A stretch of 64,000 nt of DNA from Delftia tsuruhatensis NBRC 16741 (GCF_001571325.1 NZ_BCTO01000044.1:1-64000), one strand, 5' to 3'; shown: positions 25,824-34,997, numbered from the stretch's first letter. Program-made: numbers and translations. Notes: a model not told the origin generated them from the letters alone.

Positions 25824-26261
25824 ATGACATCCCGCAAAAACACTGCCGGCGCGGCAGTGCAGGCGCAGCCTTTGCCCAAGCGGTCGCAAGCCGCAAGGCC
25901 TTCCGACTGGCCCAGCGCGTGGCAGGCCATGCATGTCTGTCTGGTCGTCATCGAGGGGCGGCTGGTCACCCTGGCCGAGGTCTGTGGCAAAAAGCCCGAC
26001 CGCAAGGCCCGCCAGTTCGACGTGGAATGCGCGGTGGAGCTGGCGCTGGCGCACATACGCCGCATGCGCGCCGACCCGCCGGACAGCCACCAGGCGTTCG
26101 AGCAGCAGTGGCACCTGGCGTCCTGCGCCATCGAACTGGCCGATGGCGCCTACCGCTTCCCCCGCTCGCGCTACGGCCGCCTGCTCAAGCGCACCCGCTG
26201 GCATTTCGACCTGCTCAGGGATCTGGTGGAACGTGTGGAGTGGCAGCACCGGCGCGGCTGA
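25824..26261 (+). CDS. Unknown protein in phage-type regulatory module
   Basis: The 145-residue, basic protein has an N-terminal polar segment and a body reading HVCLVVIEGRLVTLAEVCGKKP, then ECAVELALAHIRRMRADPP, ending with the arginine-rich RYGRLLKRTRWHFDLLRDLVERVEW. I do not recognise a family. It has a strong AGGAGGG at 25809-25815, inside the Icd-like ORF, and starts 4 nt after that stop. By position it matches the gene downstream of icd in P1/P4 immunity units, so C4-like silencing may control it. It faces the histidine kinase gene tail to tail. Confidence 0.6.
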   Translation: MTSRKNTAGAAVQAQPLPKRSQAARPSDWPSAWQAMHVCLVVIEGRLVTLAEVCGKKPDRKARQFDVECAVELALAHIRRMRADPPDSHQAFEQQWHLASCAIELADGAYRFPRSRYGRLLKRTRWHFDLLRDLVERVEWQHRRG

Positions 26262-26276
26262 GCCGCAGGCGGCAGC

Positions 26277-27503
26277 TCAGGCCAGCGGCAGCCGCAGCAC
26301 GAAGCAGGCGCCCGGCTGGCCGTCGGCGCGGCCTTCGCAGTGCACGCTGCCGCCGTGGCGCTGGGCGATGGAGCGCACCAGGGCCAGGCCCAGGCCCACG
26401 CCGCCCGAGCGCTCGCTGGCGCCGGGCAGGCGGAAGAACTTCTCGAAGATGCGCTCGCGGTGGGCCGGCGCCACGCCGGGGCCATGGTCGCAGACGCGGA
26501 TCTCGGCCATGGCGTCCTGGCGCGCAAGCTCCAGCGTGATGGCGCCCTGGCTGTAGCGGCGCGCGTTCTCCAGCAGGTTGCGCACGGCACGGCGCAGCAG
26601 CTTGGAGATGCCGGGCACTTCCAGCGCGTCGGTGGACTGCAGGTCCAGATCGGCATCCACGCGCGCGCATTCCTCGGCGGCCAGGCCGATCAGGTCCACG
26701 GGCTCGATCGTGCCCACGTCGCCCTCATAGGTCTCCAGCCGGCTGGCCAGCAGGATCTCGTCCACCAGCTGGTCCAGCTCGCTGATGTTGCGCTGGATCT
26801 CGGCGCGCGCGCGGGCGCTGGCCGGGTCGTCGCCCATGAATTCCAGGCCCATGCGGATGCGCGTCAGCGGCGAGCGCAGCTCGTGCGAGGCATTGGCCAG
26901 CAGCGATTTGTGCGAGGTCACCAGGGTCTCGATGCGCGCGGCGGCGGCGTTGAACTGGTGGGCCAGGTCGGCCACCTCGTCGCTGCCGTGCTCGGGCACG
27001 CGCACCGACAGGTCGCCCTCGCCAAAGCGCTTGACGCCGCGCTGCAGGTTCTCCAGCCGCTTGAGCAGGCGGCGGATGATGGGGAACACGCCCACGGCCA
27101 CGGCCACGCCCACCAGTCCCAGCAGCCAAAGGAAGCCGAAGGGCGGGCGCAGCCAGAAGGCGGCTGCACCGTCGTGCGGCGGGCGGTCGCCGCGCGGCGG
27201 GCGCGGCGCCATGTGCAGCATGTAGGTCTGGCCGTCCGTGCCTTCGATCTCGAAGCGCAGGCCCTCCTCGGGCGGGCCGGGCAGGCGCCGCGCACGGCCC
27301 TGGGCGATCACGTTGCCCTGGCCGTCGCGCATGGCCACGTCGCGCGAGGGCGGCGAACTGGCGCTTTGCACGTTCTGCGCGTTCTGCTCGGCCGCGATCT
27401 GCCAGGCCCAGGCCACCGTCAGCGTGAGCACGGCCACGCCGCCGACCACGGCCAGCCAGATGCGCAGGTACAGGCGCTGGGAGAAGAGGGACAGCAGCTT
27501 CAT
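26277..27503 (-). CDS. Sensor histidine kinase
   Basis: The 408-residue kinase has membrane segments near 14-34 and 122-142 enclosing a periplasmic stretch rich in Pro and Arg. A HAMP linker (to about 195) and the phosphoacceptor SHELRSPLTRIRMGLEF (His207) follow. The ATPase domain has NLLENARRYS (N box), DHGPGV and GGVGLGLALVRSIAQRHGG (G boxes). It is the RstB/EnvZ-like class. Its ATG is 8 nt after the stop of the response regulator upstream on the same strand, so the pair forms one operon. The signal is unknown. Confidence 0.93.
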   Translation of the reverse strand: MKLLSLFSQRLYLRIWLAVVGGVAVLTLTVAWAWQIAAEQNAQNVQSASSPPSRDVAMRDGQGNVIAQGRARRLPGPPEEGLRFEIEGTDGQTYMLHMAPRPPRGDRPPHDGAAAFWLRPPFGFLWLLGLVGVAVAVGVFPIIRRLLKRLENLQRGVKRFGEGDLSVRVPEHGSDEVADLAHQFNAAAARIETLVTSHKSLLANASHELRSPLTRIRMGLEFMGDDPASARARAEIQRNISELDQLVDEILLASRLETYEGDVGTIEPVDLIGLAAEECARVDADLDLQSTDALEVPGISKLLRRAVRNLLENARRYSQGAITLELARQDAMAEIRVCDHGPGVAPAHRERIFEKFFRLPGASERSGGVGLGLALVRSIAQRHGGSVHCEGRADGQPGACFVLRLPLA

Positions 27504-27511
27504 TCGCTTGG

Positions 27512-28255
27512 CTAGTCTTGTTGTTTGGCGAAGACGTAGCCCACGCCGCGCACCGTCAGGATGCGCTTGGGCGCCTTGGGGTCGGCCTCGATGGCGGCGC
27601 GGATGCGGCCCATGTGCACGTCGATGGAGCGGTCGAAGGCCTCCAGCTCGCGGCCTCGCACGGCCTCCATGATCTGGTCGCGCGTGAGCACGCGGCCCGC
27701 GCGCTCGGCCAGCGTGACCAGCAGGTCGAACTGGTAGGAGGTCAGCTCGCAGGGCTGGCCCGCCACGGTGACGCTGCGCGCGTCGCGGTCGATCTCCAGG
27801 CTACCGAAGCGCAGCGCCGTGGCCGGCTGGCCTGCGGCCGAGCCCTCGCCGCCGCCGCCGCGCCGGCGCAGGATGGCGCGGATGCGCGCCAGCAGCTCGC
27901 GCGGCTCGAAGGGCTTGGGCAGGTAGTCGTCGGCGCCGATCTCCAGGCCGATGATGCGGTCCATGGGGTCGCCCTTGGCCGTGAGCATCAGCACCGGCAC
28001 CTGGGCTGCGGGGCCGGGCAGGGCGCGGATGCGCCGGCAGACCTCCAGGCCGTCCATGTCGGGCAGCATGAGGTCGAGGATGACGAGGTCGGGCAGGTCG
28101 GCGCCGGCCACGCCGTCGGCGGGCTGCAGCTGCTCCAGGCCGCTGCGGGCGTCGCCCATGTGCGTGACCTGCAGGCCGTTGTTGCCCAGGTAGTCACCCA
28201 CCATCTGCGCGAGGCGGGTGTCGTCTTCGATCATCAGAAGATGGTGCGTACTCAT
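27512..28255 (-). CDS. OmpR-family response regulator
   Basis: The 247-residue protein has a receiver domain with the acidic pair in LLMIEDDTRLA, the phosphoacceptor Asp in DLVILDLMLPDMDGLEV, and the lysine in ADDYLPKPFEPREL. A winged-helix DNA-binding domain follows (SYQFDLLVTLAERAGRVLTRDQIMEAVRG, HMGRIRAAIEADPKAPKRILTVRGVGYVF). The start could be ATG 28255 or ATG 28273 six codons upstream; neither has a strong ribosome site. It precedes its histidine kinase. The 122-bp gap towards ampG is too plain to show an operator. Confidence 0.93.
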   Translation of the reverse strand: MSTHHLLMIEDDTRLAQMVGDYLGNNGLQVTHMGDARSGLEQLQPADGVAGADLPDLVILDLMLPDMDGLEVCRRIRALPGPAAQVPVLMLTAKGDPMDRIIGLEIGADDYLPKPFEPRELLARIRAILRRRGGGGEGSAAGQPATALRFGSLEIDRDARSVTVAGQPCELTSYQFDLLVTLAERAGRVLTRDQIMEAVRGRELEAFDRSIDVHMGRIRAAIEADPKAPKRILTVRGVGYVFAKQQD

Positions 28256-28377
28256 GGAGGGCAGTGTATTCATGCTGGGGCCTGGCGTCGTATTGCGACG
28301 ATGCTCGCAGCGCCCCGTCAGCCGTGCTTGTCGCTTGCGTAAAGTTCGGTAAAACAGCGCAGCCTGCGGCCAGCCGC

Positions 28378-29748
28378 TCAACTGCCGCGTTGCGCGGGCC
28401 GCACCGCATGCACGCGCGAGGCCAGCGCGATCAGCACCAGCACGGGCAGGCCCAGCAGGGCCGTGGCCTGGAAGAAGCTCACGTAGCCATGCGCATCGAC
28501 AAAGGCGCCCGAGAAGCCGGCCAGCCACTTGGGCGCCAGCAGCATCATGGAGCTGAACAGCGCGTACTGCGTGGCCGAGTACTGCACATTGGTCAGCCCT
28601 GACAGGTAGGCGATGAAGGCCGCCGAGGCGATGCCGCCGGCCAGGTTGTCCGCGCTCACCACCCAGACCAGCGCATTCACGTCATGGCCGCGCGTGGCCA
28701 GCCAGGCGAACAGCAGGTTGGTGGCGGCCGACAGCGCGGCGCCCAGCATCAGCACGCGCATCACGCCCCAGCGCATGGCCAGCGCCCCGCCCAGGAAGGC
28801 GCCCGCCAGCGTCATGATCACGCCGTACACCTTGGTCACGGCGGCCACCTCGTCCTTGGTGAAACCCATGTCCACGTAGAAGGGGTTGGCCATGATGCCC
28901 ATGACCACGTCGCTGATGCGGTAGATGGCGATCAGGCCCAGCACCAGCAGCGCCTGCCAGCGGTAGCGGCCCAGGAAGTCGGCGAAGGGCTCGACCAGCG
29001 CGCCGCGCAGCCACTCGGCCGCGTTGCGGGCAGGCGCCAGCGGGCGCGGCACCGGTTCCGGCGAGAGCAGCACGGTCAGCATGCCCACGGCCATGGAGGC
29101 GGCCATGGCCAGGTAGGCCACCTGCCAGGCGCCGCTCTGGTAGCCCGCCATGCCCGCCACCTCGGCGCGGGCGGCCAGCCACAGCACGCCGGCGCCGGCC
29201 CAGATCATGGCCAGCCGGTAGCCGGTCTGGTAGGTGGCGGCCAGCGCGGCCTGGCGCTCGGTATCGGCCGATTCGATGCGGTAGGCATCCAGCGCAATGT
29301 CCTGCGTGGCCGAGCCGAAGGCCACGGCCAGCGCGCACCACACCAGCGGCGTGAGCGAGACGCGCGGATCATTGAACGCCATGCCGCACAGCCCGGCGAC
29401 GATGAGCATCTGCGCGAACAGCAGCCAGCCGCGCCGCCGCCCCAGCCAGCGCGTGAGCAGCGGCAGCGGCATGCGGTCCACCAGCGGCGACCAGACCCAC
29501 TTGAAGGCATAGGCCAGGCCCACCCAGCTCAGGTAGCCGATGGTGGTGCGGTCCACGCCGGCCTCGCGCAGCCAGAACGACAACGTGCCCAGCACCAGCA
29601 GCAGCGGCAGGCCTGCCGAAAAACCCAGGGCCAGCATGCGCAGGCTGGCCGGCTCGGCATAGACGCGCAGGGTCTGGGCCCAACTGCGGCGGGGCGCTTC
29701 AGTGGGGGTGGAAGGGGCGGAGGAGGTGGTGGTGGACGGCTCGGTCAT
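28378..29748 (-). CDS. ampG: AmpG-family muropeptide permease
   Basis: The 456-residue MFS protein has FSAGLPLLLVLGTLSFWLREAGVDRTTIG near 29-57, KWVWSPLVDRMPLP, GSATQDIALDAYRIE and ISDVVMGIMANPFYVDMGFTKDEVA. These are the AmpG family marks. It imports GlcNAc-anhydroMurNAc peptides for cell-wall recycling and is needed for AmpR-type beta-lactamase induction. The start at 29748 (MTEPST) is preferred; the upstream extension overlaps the divergent AraC gene region. The gene stands alone. Confidence 0.9.
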   Translation of the reverse strand: MTEPSTTTSSAPSTPTEAPRRSWAQTLRVYAEPASLRMLALGFSAGLPLLLVLGTLSFWLREAGVDRTTIGYLSWVGLAYAFKWVWSPLVDRMPLPLLTRWLGRRRGWLLFAQMLIVAGLCGMAFNDPRVSLTPLVWCALAVAFGSATQDIALDAYRIESADTERQAALAATYQTGYRLAMIWAGAGVLWLAARAEVAGMAGYQSGAWQVAYLAMAASMAVGMLTVLLSPEPVPRPLAPARNAAEWLRGALVEPFADFLGRYRWQALLVLGLIAIYRISDVVMGIMANPFYVDMGFTKDEVAAVTKVYGVIMTLAGAFLGGALAMRWGVMRVLMLGAALSAATNLLFAWLATRGHDVNALVWVVSADNLAGGIASAAFIAYLSGLTNVQYSATQYALFSSMMLLAPKWLAGFSGAFVDAHGYVSFFQATALLGLPVLVLIALASRVHAVRPAQRGS

Positions 29749-29834
29749 GTTGGGCTGCGGCAGGCTGCGGCCATTATCGGGCCCATGGTGGCGCGGACTG
29801 GCGCGCGCTACCATCGCGGGCACAGGATGCCGCC

Positions 29835-30563
29835 ATGGCCTACACCCTCTCTTCCCTCCACAGCGATGCCGCCGCGCAAGACGGCGCGGCCGATGCCACC
29901 GATACCGCCTTCGCGCCGCACAGCTCGGTGCGCAGCTACAGCGGCGAGCACCAGGCCCATGCCCACGGCCATGCGCAAATCCTCTATGCCCTGCAGGGCC
30001 GCATGGAGCTGGAGGTGGGCGGGCGCAGCGCCTTTGTGGACGCCGTCAGCGGCATGCTCATCCCCGCCGGCGTGGACCACGGCTACCTGGCGGCGCCGCG
30101 CTCGCGCGTGTTCGTCATCGATGCGCCCAGCGGCCCGGGGCTGGACCGGATGCGGCGCTTTTCCGTGCCGCCCGCCCTGCGCGGCCGGGAGTCGGAAGGC
30201 CCGGCCACAGAGCAGCTGGCCCAGGTGCTGCAGGCGCCCGGCCTGCTGGCGCGCCGGGGGCTGGACCTGCAGCAACTGACCACGAGCGTACAGGCCGCAT
30301 TGCACGAGGACTGGTCCACGGCCCGGCTGGCCGCCCTGTGCCATATGAGCGCCCAGCGCTTTCACGCGCGCTTCGTGGAGCTGGCGGGCCAGCCGCCCCA
30401 GGCCTGGCTGCGCGGCCTGCGCCTGGATGCGGCCGAGCGCGGGCTGGCGCGGGGCCTGCCCCTGGAGGCCACGGCGCTGCGCTGCGGCTATGCCTCGGCC
30501 AGCGCGCTGGCCTATGCGCTGCGGCGCGACCGGGGCGTGACGGCGCGGCAACTGCGCGGCTAG
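29835..30563 (+). CDS. AraC-family transcriptional regulator with cupin domain
   Basis: The 242-residue protein has an N-terminal cupin sensor (HAHGHAQILYALQGRMELEVGG near 41-62, then GMLIPAGVDHGYLAAP). A C-terminal AraC helix-turn-helix pair follows (LAALCHMSAQRFHARFVELAGQPPQAWLRGLRLDAAERGL, CGYASASALAYALRRDRGVTARQL). It lies 72 nt upstream of an EamA exporter on the same strand and probably controls it; such AraC-exporter pairs are common. No operator can be assigned. Confidence 0.88.
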   Translation: MAYTLSSLHSDAAAQDGAADATDTAFAPHSSVRSYSGEHQAHAHGHAQILYALQGRMELEVGGRSAFVDAVSGMLIPAGVDHGYLAAPRSRVFVIDAPSGPGLDRMRRFSVPPALRGRESEGPATEQLAQVLQAPGLLARRGLDLQQLTTSVQAALHEDWSTARLAALCHMSAQRFHARFVELAGQPPQAWLRGLRLDAAERGLARGLPLEATALRCGYASASALAYALRRDRGVTARQLRG

Positions 30564-30635
30564 CCCGTTCACAGTCTTGCGGACTACGAGCGTTTCTCGA
30601 CAAATGCCCGGCCGCGCCAGGCGCAACATGGCGCC

Positions 30636-31607
30636 ATGGTTCGCAATTCTTCCGCTTCTTCCTCCGCCGTCGGCATCGCCTTCGTTTCGGTGGCTGCCGT
30701 GCTGTGGGGCACGACGGGCACGGCGCAAAGCCTGGGCGCAGGCGGGCTGTCGCCGTTCTGGGTGGGCGCCGCGCAGTTGGCGGTTTCCAGCCTGTTCCTG
30801 GGCGCGCTGCTGGCGGTCTCCCATTGGAGGCTGCGCGGGCGGGCCGGGCAGGGCGGGGCACCCGTCCAGCCGCTGCTGCCCAACCCGGTGCACCTGGGGC
30901 TGCGCCCGGCCTGGTTTCTGCTGGCTTCCATGGGAATCGGCGGCTACAGCATCTTCTTCTACGAGGGCGTGACGCTCACGGGCGTGGCCGTGGGCACGGC
31001 CGTGGCCATTGGCAGCGGCCCCATCTGGGCCGGGTTGATGCAGGCGCTGGTGCTGCGCGCGCCCCTGTCGGCCCTGTGGTGGGCCGGCACGCTGGTGAGC
31101 GTGGCGGGAGGCGCGGCCATGGTGATGGCCCGGGGCGGCGCCACGCTGTCCTGGAGCGGCCTGGCCCTGTGCCTGCTGGCGGGGCTGTCGTACGCGGGCT
31201 ATGCGCTGATCAACAAGCGCCTGGTCACCCACATGTCGCCGCGCGTGGTGAATTTCTATGTCTTCACCGGGGCGGCCTGCATGGCGGTGCCGATTGCGCT
31301 GGTGCAAAGCGGCCTGCCGCAGTGGAGCCTGGCGGCCGTGCTGGTGGTGGTCTACCTGGGCGTGGTGGTGTCGGGCCTGGCGCACATGCTGTTTTCCATC
31401 GGGCTGCGCAGCATCTCCGGCCCCACGGGCGTGACGCTGAGCCTGATCGAGCCCGTGGCGGCCTTCGTGCTGGCGGTGTGGGTCGTGGGCGAGCGGCAGC
31501 CGCTGCAATCGTGGCTGGGGCTGCTGGCCGTGCTGGCCGGGCTGATGCTGGTGATCGGCGCCGAGATGCGCTCGCAGCGGGCCGTGATGGCCGCGCAGAT
31601 GGCGTGA
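30636..31607 (+). CDS. EamA/DMT-family transporter
   Basis: The 323-residue protein has ten hydrophobic segments in two EamA repeats: VAAVLWGTTGTAQSLGAGG near 19-37, ATAVAIGSGPIWAGLMQALV in repeat one, and the second-repeat GPTGVTLSLIEPVAAFVLAVWVVGERQ near 264-290. The last is the usual DMT helix pair with a conserved Pro and Glu. The role is metabolite or amino-acid efflux; the substrate is unknown. It is downstream of the AraC regulator. It is only distantly similar to the DMT gene at 8925-9824, so it is not a recent duplicate. Confidence 0.88.
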   Translation: MVRNSSASSSAVGIAFVSVAAVLWGTTGTAQSLGAGGLSPFWVGAAQLAVSSLFLGALLAVSHWRLRGRAGQGGAPVQPLLPNPVHLGLRPAWFLLASMGIGGYSIFFYEGVTLTGVAVGTAVAIGSGPIWAGLMQALVLRAPLSALWWAGTLVSVAGGAAMVMARGGATLSWSGLALCLLAGLSYAGYALINKRLVTHMSPRVVNFYVFTGAACMAVPIALVQSGLPQWSLAAVLVVVYLGVVVSGLAHMLFSIGLRSISGPTGVTLSLIEPVAAFVLAVWVVGERQPLQSWLGLLAVLAGLMLVIGAEMRSQRAVMAAQMA

Positions 31608-31688
31608 CTCTTTGTAGGCCGGCGCCGCTCTTCACGATGCGCTGTTCTCCGCATGTTGCAGGCATGCACGGCCGCTAGACTTGGCGGC

Positions 31689-32570
31689 ATGCAGCAGCCA
31701 TCCCATCTCTCCTCCGAATCCTGTGCCCCGTCCGCCTGGGGCTGTGCCTGCGCGCCCTGGCGCGCGCGTCGCGGTTTCTTGCTGGCCGGCAGCGCGGCGG
31801 CCCTGGGCTTGGCCACGGCGCCGGTGGCGGCCCAGGTGCAGGTGGGCGGTGCCTCGGGCCTGCGCAAGCTGGTGCCGGCCGAGACGCTGGAAGGCGCCGC
31901 CACCGACCAGTACCAGCAACTGCTGGCCAAGGCCCGCGCCCAGGGCGCACTGGCCGGCGACAGCAACCCGCAGCTGCAGCGGCTGCGCGCCATTGCCCGG
32001 CGGCTGATCCCCTACACCGCCCAATGGAACCCGCGTGCCAATGCCTGGCGCTGGGAGGTGAATCTGATCGGCAGCAAGGAGATCAATGCCTTTTGCATGC
32101 CGGGCGGCAAGATCGCCTTCTACACCGGCATCATCGACCAGCTGCAGCTGACCGACGACGAGATCGCCATGATCATGGGCCACGAAATGGCCCATGCGCT
32201 GCGCGAGCACTCGCGCGAGCAGCTGGCCAAGAACCAGGCCACCAGCATCGGCATTTCGCTGGGCGCCCAATTGCTGGGCCTGGGCGACCTGGGCAATGCG
32301 GCGGCCCGCCTGGGCGGCCAGCTGCTGTCGCTGAAATTCAGCCGGGGCGATGAGAGCGAGGCCGACCTCGTGGGCCTGGAACTGGCTGCGCGCGCCGGCT
32401 ACAACCCCCAGGCCTCGGTCTCGCTGTGGCGCAAGATGGGCCAGGCCACGGGCGACCGCGGCGGCCTGGAATTCCTGTCCACCCACCCCGCAGGCCCCGA
32501 GCGCATCCGCGAGCTGGAGCGCAACATCCCGCGCGTGGAAGGCCTCTACGAGGCCGCACGGCGCGGGTAG
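31689..32570 (+). CDS. M48-family zinc metallopeptidase
   Basis: The 293-residue protein has a twin-arginine-like or Sec signal (RARRGFLLAGSAAALGLATAPVAA, residues about 22-45), then the peptidase domain with MIMGHEMAHALREH (HExxH around residue 163) and the downstream SEADLVGLELAARAGY glutamate ligand. The C-terminus reads FLSTHPAGPERIRELERNIP, usual in periplasmic M48 proteins such as LoiP/YcaL. It probably degrades misfolded outer-membrane or periplasmic proteins. The start at 31689 gives the signal peptide. Confidence 0.88.
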   Translation: MQQPSHLSSESCAPSAWGCACAPWRARRGFLLAGSAAALGLATAPVAAQVQVGGASGLRKLVPAETLEGAATDQYQQLLAKARAQGALAGDSNPQLQRLRAIARRLIPYTAQWNPRANAWRWEVNLIGSKEINAFCMPGGKIAFYTGIIDQLQLTDDEIAMIMGHEMAHALREHSREQLAKNQATSIGISLGAQLLGLGDLGNAAARLGGQLLSLKFSRGDESEADLVGLELAARAGYNPQASVSLWRKMGQATGDRGGLEFLSTHPAGPERIRELERNIPRVEGLYEAARRG

Positions 32571-32580
32571 GCAGCCGCCT

Positions 32581-34038
32581 TCAGGCGGCGGCTTTTTGCT
32601 TGGGTTGATAGCCCATCACGGCCTTCACTTCAAGGTACTCCTTGAAGCCGTGCTCGCCCCATTCCCGGCCCGTGCCCGATTGCTTGTAGCCACCGAACGG
32701 CGCGCCGAAGTCCGGCCCCGCGCCGTTGAGGTGGACCATGCCGGTGCGCAGGCGCGAGGCCACGCGGCGTGCGCGCTCCAGGCTGCCGGACTGCACATAG
32801 CCCGACAGGCCGTAGGGCGTGTCGTTGGCCTGGGCGATGGCCTCCTCCTCCGTGTCGTAGGGCAGGATGACCAGCACGGGGCCGAAGATCTCCTCGCGCG
32901 CAATGGTCATGTCGTTGCGCACGTCGGCAAACACCGTGGGCCGCACGAAGTAGCCGCGCGCAAGGCCCTCGGGGCGGCCCGTGCCGCCGGCCACCAGGGT
33001 GGCGCCTTCGGCGATGCCGGCCTCGATCAGGCCCTGGATCTTGCGGAACTGCGCCTCGCTGACCACGGGGCCCATGTGCATGGCGCCCGTGTCGGCCAGT
33101 GCATCGCCCACCTTCATGCCTTCGGCAGCGGCCTTGGCCGCGGCCACGGCGCGCGCATGCAGGGCGCGCGGCACGAACATGCGCGTGGGCGCGTTGCAGC
33201 TCTGACCGGAGTTGGTGAAGCAGGCGTTCACGCCCTGGGTCACGGCCTTTTCGATGTCGGCATCGTCCAGCACGATGTTGGCCGACTTGCCGCCCAGTTC
33301 CTGCGTCACGCGCTTGACGGTATCGGCCGAGGCCTTGGCCACGGCAATGCCCGCGCGCGTGGAGCCGGTGAAGGTCATCATGTCGATGCCGGGGTGCACG
33401 GACATGGCCTCGCCCACCGAGGGGCCGTCGCCGTTGACCAGGTTGAACACGCCGGCCGGCACGCCCGCTTCGTGCAGGATCTCGGCCACCAGGATGGCGT
33501 TCAGCGGCGCGATCTCCGAGGGCTTGAGCACCATGGTGCAGCCCGCCGCCAGGGCCGGTGCCACCTTGCACATGATCTGGTTGATGGGCCAGTTCCAGGG
33601 CGTGATCATGCCCACCACGCCCACGGGCTCATGCACGATGCCGGTGGTGCCGCGCACGCTCTCGAACTCGAATTCCTTGAGCACCTGCAGGGTCTGCTTC
33701 AGGTGCCCCGCGCCCACGGTGGCCTGGGCCGCGCGCGACAGCCACAGCGGCGCGCCCATCTCCAGCGAGATGGTCTGCGCCACCTCGTCGATGCGGCGCA
33801 TGTAGACCGCCAGCACCTTGTCCAGCAGGGCCAGCCGCTCGTCGCGCGTGGTTTGCGAGAAGCCGTCGAACGCGCGGCGTGCGGCGGCCACGGCTGCATC
33901 GACATCGGCGGCCGAGCCCATGCTGATGCGGGCCGCCACCTCCTCGGTGGACGGATTGATCACATCCAGCGTGCGCGGCACGGCCGGGGGAACCCATTGG
34001 CCGTCGATATAGAACTGCAGGTGCTCTTGCGTGCTCAT
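32581..34038 (-). CDS. NAD(P)-dependent aldehyde dehydrogenase
   Basis: The 485-residue protein has the ALDH motifs: GMITPWNWPINQIMCKVAPALAAGC near 146-170, the catalytic Glu in QELGGKSANIV and the catalytic Cys in NSGQSCNAPTRMF (about residue 287). It also has EEIFGPVLVILPY near 386 and the C-terminal GGYKQSGTGREWG. It oxidises an aldehyde to a carboxylate. It lies 23 nt after the TauD/TfdA-type dioxygenase on the same strand, so it may oxidise the aldehyde that enzyme releases; that is inference. It is the last gene of the operon. Confidence 0.92.
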   Translation of the reverse strand: MSTQEHLQFYIDGQWVPPAVPRTLDVINPSTEEVAARISMGSAADVDAAVAAARRAFDGFSQTTRDERLALLDKVLAVYMRRIDEVAQTISLEMGAPLWLSRAAQATVGAGHLKQTLQVLKEFEFESVRGTTGIVHEPVGVVGMITPWNWPINQIMCKVAPALAAGCTMVLKPSEIAPLNAILVAEILHEAGVPAGVFNLVNGDGPSVGEAMSVHPGIDMMTFTGSTRAGIAVAKASADTVKRVTQELGGKSANIVLDDADIEKAVTQGVNACFTNSGQSCNAPTRMFVPRALHARAVAAAKAAAEGMKVGDALADTGAMHMGPVVSEAQFRKIQGLIEAGIAEGATLVAGGTGRPEGLARGYFVRPTVFADVRNDMTIAREEIFGPVLVILPYDTEEEAIAQANDTPYGLSGYVQSGSLERARRVASRLRTGMVHLNGAGPDFGAPFGGYKQSGTGREWGEHGFKEYLEVKAVMGYQPKQKAAA

Positions 34039-34061
34039 GAAGCTGTCTCCGTGTCTCGTTG

Positions 34062-34937
34062 TCATTGGGTGGAAGGGGTGTCGAAGGTGACGCGCTGGTT
34101 CACGCGGTAGTGGGGCCAGTAGTCGGCCACAGCATAGTGCTGCGTGCTGCGGTTGTCCCAGATGGCGATGCCGCCCGCGTCCCATTGATGATGCACCATG
34201 AACTCCGGCTTCTTCAGCCAGTCCAGCAGGAAGGCGAGCACGCCGCGCGCCTCGTGCCGGTCCACCCCCGTGATGTGGCGCGTGAAATCGGCATTGACGA
34301 AGATGCACTTGCGGCCTGAATCGGGGTTGGTGCGCACCACGGGATGCGTCACGGGCTTGAACTGGCGCAGCGCCTCGAACAGCGCCTCCTCGCCCTTGCG
34401 GCCCAGGTATTCCCGGAAGCCCGATTCCTCCCAGGTATGGACCGCCTGCAGGCCTTCCAGGTACTGCTGCATGCCGGGCGAGAGCCAGTCATAGGCCTTG
34501 CTGGTGCTGGTCCAGCAGGTGTTGCCGCCGGCCGGCGGCGTGGTCACGATCTGGATCACGGTGCCCAGCGGCGGCTGCTGCTTCCAGCTGATGTCGGTGT
34601 GCCAGTTGTCTATGGCGGGCGGGCGGTCCTTGTCGGAGATGATCATCTCCACGTCGGGCATGCCGCTCTTGCGCTCGAAGTACGAGCCCTTGGACAGCGG
34701 GCCGAACACCTGCGCCAGCGCCACATGCTGCTCGGCCGTGATGGCCTGGGGCCGGAAGAAGATGACCTCGAAGTCGTACAGGGCCTGTCGCAGTTCTGCC
34801 TGCACCTCGGGGGACAGGGGCCGGGTCAGGTCCACGCCCTCGATCCAGGCCGCGAAGTTGGGCATGCGCGGCACGGGGCGGATGTGGTGGTAGCGGGCGT
34901 CGATGTCGAACAGCTGCATGGGGGCGGCATTGGCCAT
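34062..34937 (-). CDS. TauD/TfdA-family 2-oxoglutarate dioxygenase
   Basis: The 291-residue protein has the Fe(II) ligands His and Asp in NWHTDISWKQQPP (about residues 107-109), the distal His in IWDNRSTQHYAVADYW, and the 2-oxoglutarate arginine in HYRVNQRVTF. The early LDIDARYHHIRPVPRMPNF replaces the classic TauD N-terminus. The family hydroxylates a carbon next to S, O or N, releasing sulfite, a phenol or an amine plus an aldehyde. ATG 34937 has AAGGAG nearby. It follows ABC transporter genes and precedes an aldehyde dehydrogenase. Taurine is only one of several possible substrates. Confidence 0.9.
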   Translation of the reverse strand: MANAAPMQLFDIDARYHHIRPVPRMPNFAAWIEGVDLTRPLSPEVQAELRQALYDFEVIFFRPQAITAEQHVALAQVFGPLSKGSYFERKSGMPDVEMIISDKDRPPAIDNWHTDISWKQQPPLGTVIQIVTTPPAGGNTCWTSTSKAYDWLSPGMQQYLEGLQAVHTWEESGFREYLGRKGEEALFEALRQFKPVTHPVVRTNPDSGRKCIFVNADFTRHITGVDRHEARGVLAFLLDWLKKPEFMVHHQWDAGGIAIWDNRSTQHYAVADYWPHYRVNQRVTFDTPSTQ

Positions 34938-34952
34938 GGGGTACTCCTTGGA

Positions 34953-34997
34953 GGAACGGATGGAACGGATGGAACGGATGGAACGGATGGAACGGAT
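34953..34997. repeat. Five tandem copies of a 9-bp unit
   Basis: GGAACGGAT is repeated five times without error, 16 bp upstream of the dioxygenase start and downstream of the permease stop. It is transcribed as a CCATTCC-type repeat in the operon mRNA. The length is a multiple of three but lies outside any real gene. Copy number could vary by slippage and change spacing or mRNA structure before the dioxygenase ribosome site. Confidence 0.9.
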
